Assembly: GCF_900172275.1 (NCBI RefSeq)
Contig: NZ_FWFT01000002.1
Coordinates: forward strand, 248,001-312,000
DNA from: Pseudooctadecabacter jejudonensis
GTDB lineage: Bacteria > Pseudomonadota > Alphaproteobacteria > Rhodobacterales > Rhodobacteraceae
Length of the DNA stretch: 64,000 nt
Direction of reading: 5' to 3'
A program made the translations under genes and the position numbers. A model generated the notes under the pieces. The model was not told the origin of the DNA, searched no databases, and saw only the letters and a list, made by a program, of their open reading frames with translations. This document shows positions 63,903 to 64,000 of the stretch, piece after piece. Each line of letters starts with the position of its first letter. Position 1 is the stretch's first letter.

Positions 63903-64000
63903 TCCCCCTGCAGGGTGGCACTGCCGCCGGGGCCGCTATTGTTGCCAGCCTGTACTGGATCGGGGCCCTCAAGGAACGCAGCGGTCTTGCGGTACTGGTG
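63899..64000 (+). CDS. Start of an unidentified gene after accD (partial)
   Basis: An ORF beginning [18 protein letters not shown] and open to the window end starts inside the accD stop (ATGA). Only 34 residues are visible, partly hydrophobic. In many alphaproteobacteria folC follows accD, but this opening does not look like FolC, so a small gene probably intervenes. Confidence 0.5.
   Translation, partial: MIPLQGGTAAGAAIVASLYWIGALKERSGLAVLV

Overview
The window looks like ordinary chromosome of a marine alphaproteobacterium of the Rhodobacteraceae (Roseobacter group). Support comes from the high G+C content, dense gene packing with ATGA/GTGA overlaps, the aerobic cobaltochelatase route to B12 (CobN, CobO, BluB), typical roseobacter hypothetical families, and short dispersed palindromic repeats next to stop codons. 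I saw no prophage, integrase, IS transposase, CRISPR array, defence locus, secondary-metabolite cluster, tRNA or rRNA.

Region by region. 1-2.2 kb: end of a cobalamin cluster (DUF1636, cobC-type decarboxylase, cbiB-type synthase). 2.2-4.7 kb: MltB-like transglycosylase, a glycosyltransferase, a small exported protein. 4.8-8.2 kb: smc on the minus strand. 8.4-15.7 kb: a composite repeat, a cobalamin riboswitch, then cobW, an acetyltransferase, cobN, cobO and bluB; a 59-codon gene is antisense between the acetyltransferase and cobN. 15.8-24 kb: DUF3140, a tandem pair of Lin0512 proteins, an omega-aminotransferase, a ThDP enzyme, a flavin reductase, a HTD2-like dehydratase, a divergent FAD oxidoreductase/MnmD pair and an EamA transporter. 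24-33.4 kb: Slt, DapA, an AlkX/YcaQ-like protein, SmpB, a glycine-rich protein, SseA, an aromatic aminotransferase, an SDR and an AraC regulator. 33.5-38 kb: glnK-amtB, a class A PBP and a small exported protein. 38-42.6 kb: MlaC and MlaA-type lipid-transport proteins, divergent from a type I secretion ATPase/adaptor pair. 42.7-53.5 kb: RidA, GDPD, an acyltransferase, PCD, Prx5, an FAD reductase, RsmD, a serine hydrolase, MetAP, SfsA, CinA-N, GNAT, an AhpD-like protein and an OmpA-like protein. 53.6-64 kb: LysR, SGNH hydrolase, TIGR03643, FadH, two uncharacterised genes, a lipoprotein, IlvD, an ACT protein, a CPBP protease, AccD and the start of one more gene.

The clearest functional unit is B12 synthesis. 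CobN and CobO insert cobalt and adenosylate, the cobC and cbiB products make and attach aminopropanol, BluB makes the lower ligand, and CobW (probable metal chaperone) lies directly behind a B12 riboswitch. The CobS/CobT partners of CobN are not in the window. A second unit is glnK-amtB for ammonium uptake.

I did not find a convincing new multi-gene system. The most interesting unexplained signal is a small composite repeat family. One part is a conserved block of about 35-40 bp; the other is the 16-bp palindrome AAAATTCCGGAATTTT. Two copies of the block lie in frame inside genes (cobN and the AlkX/YcaQ-like gene), and palindromes in three places supply the stop codon of a flanking gene. Secondary leads are a possible split MnmC, the tandem Lin0512 pair, and short ORFs around the riboswitch-linked cobalamin genes.
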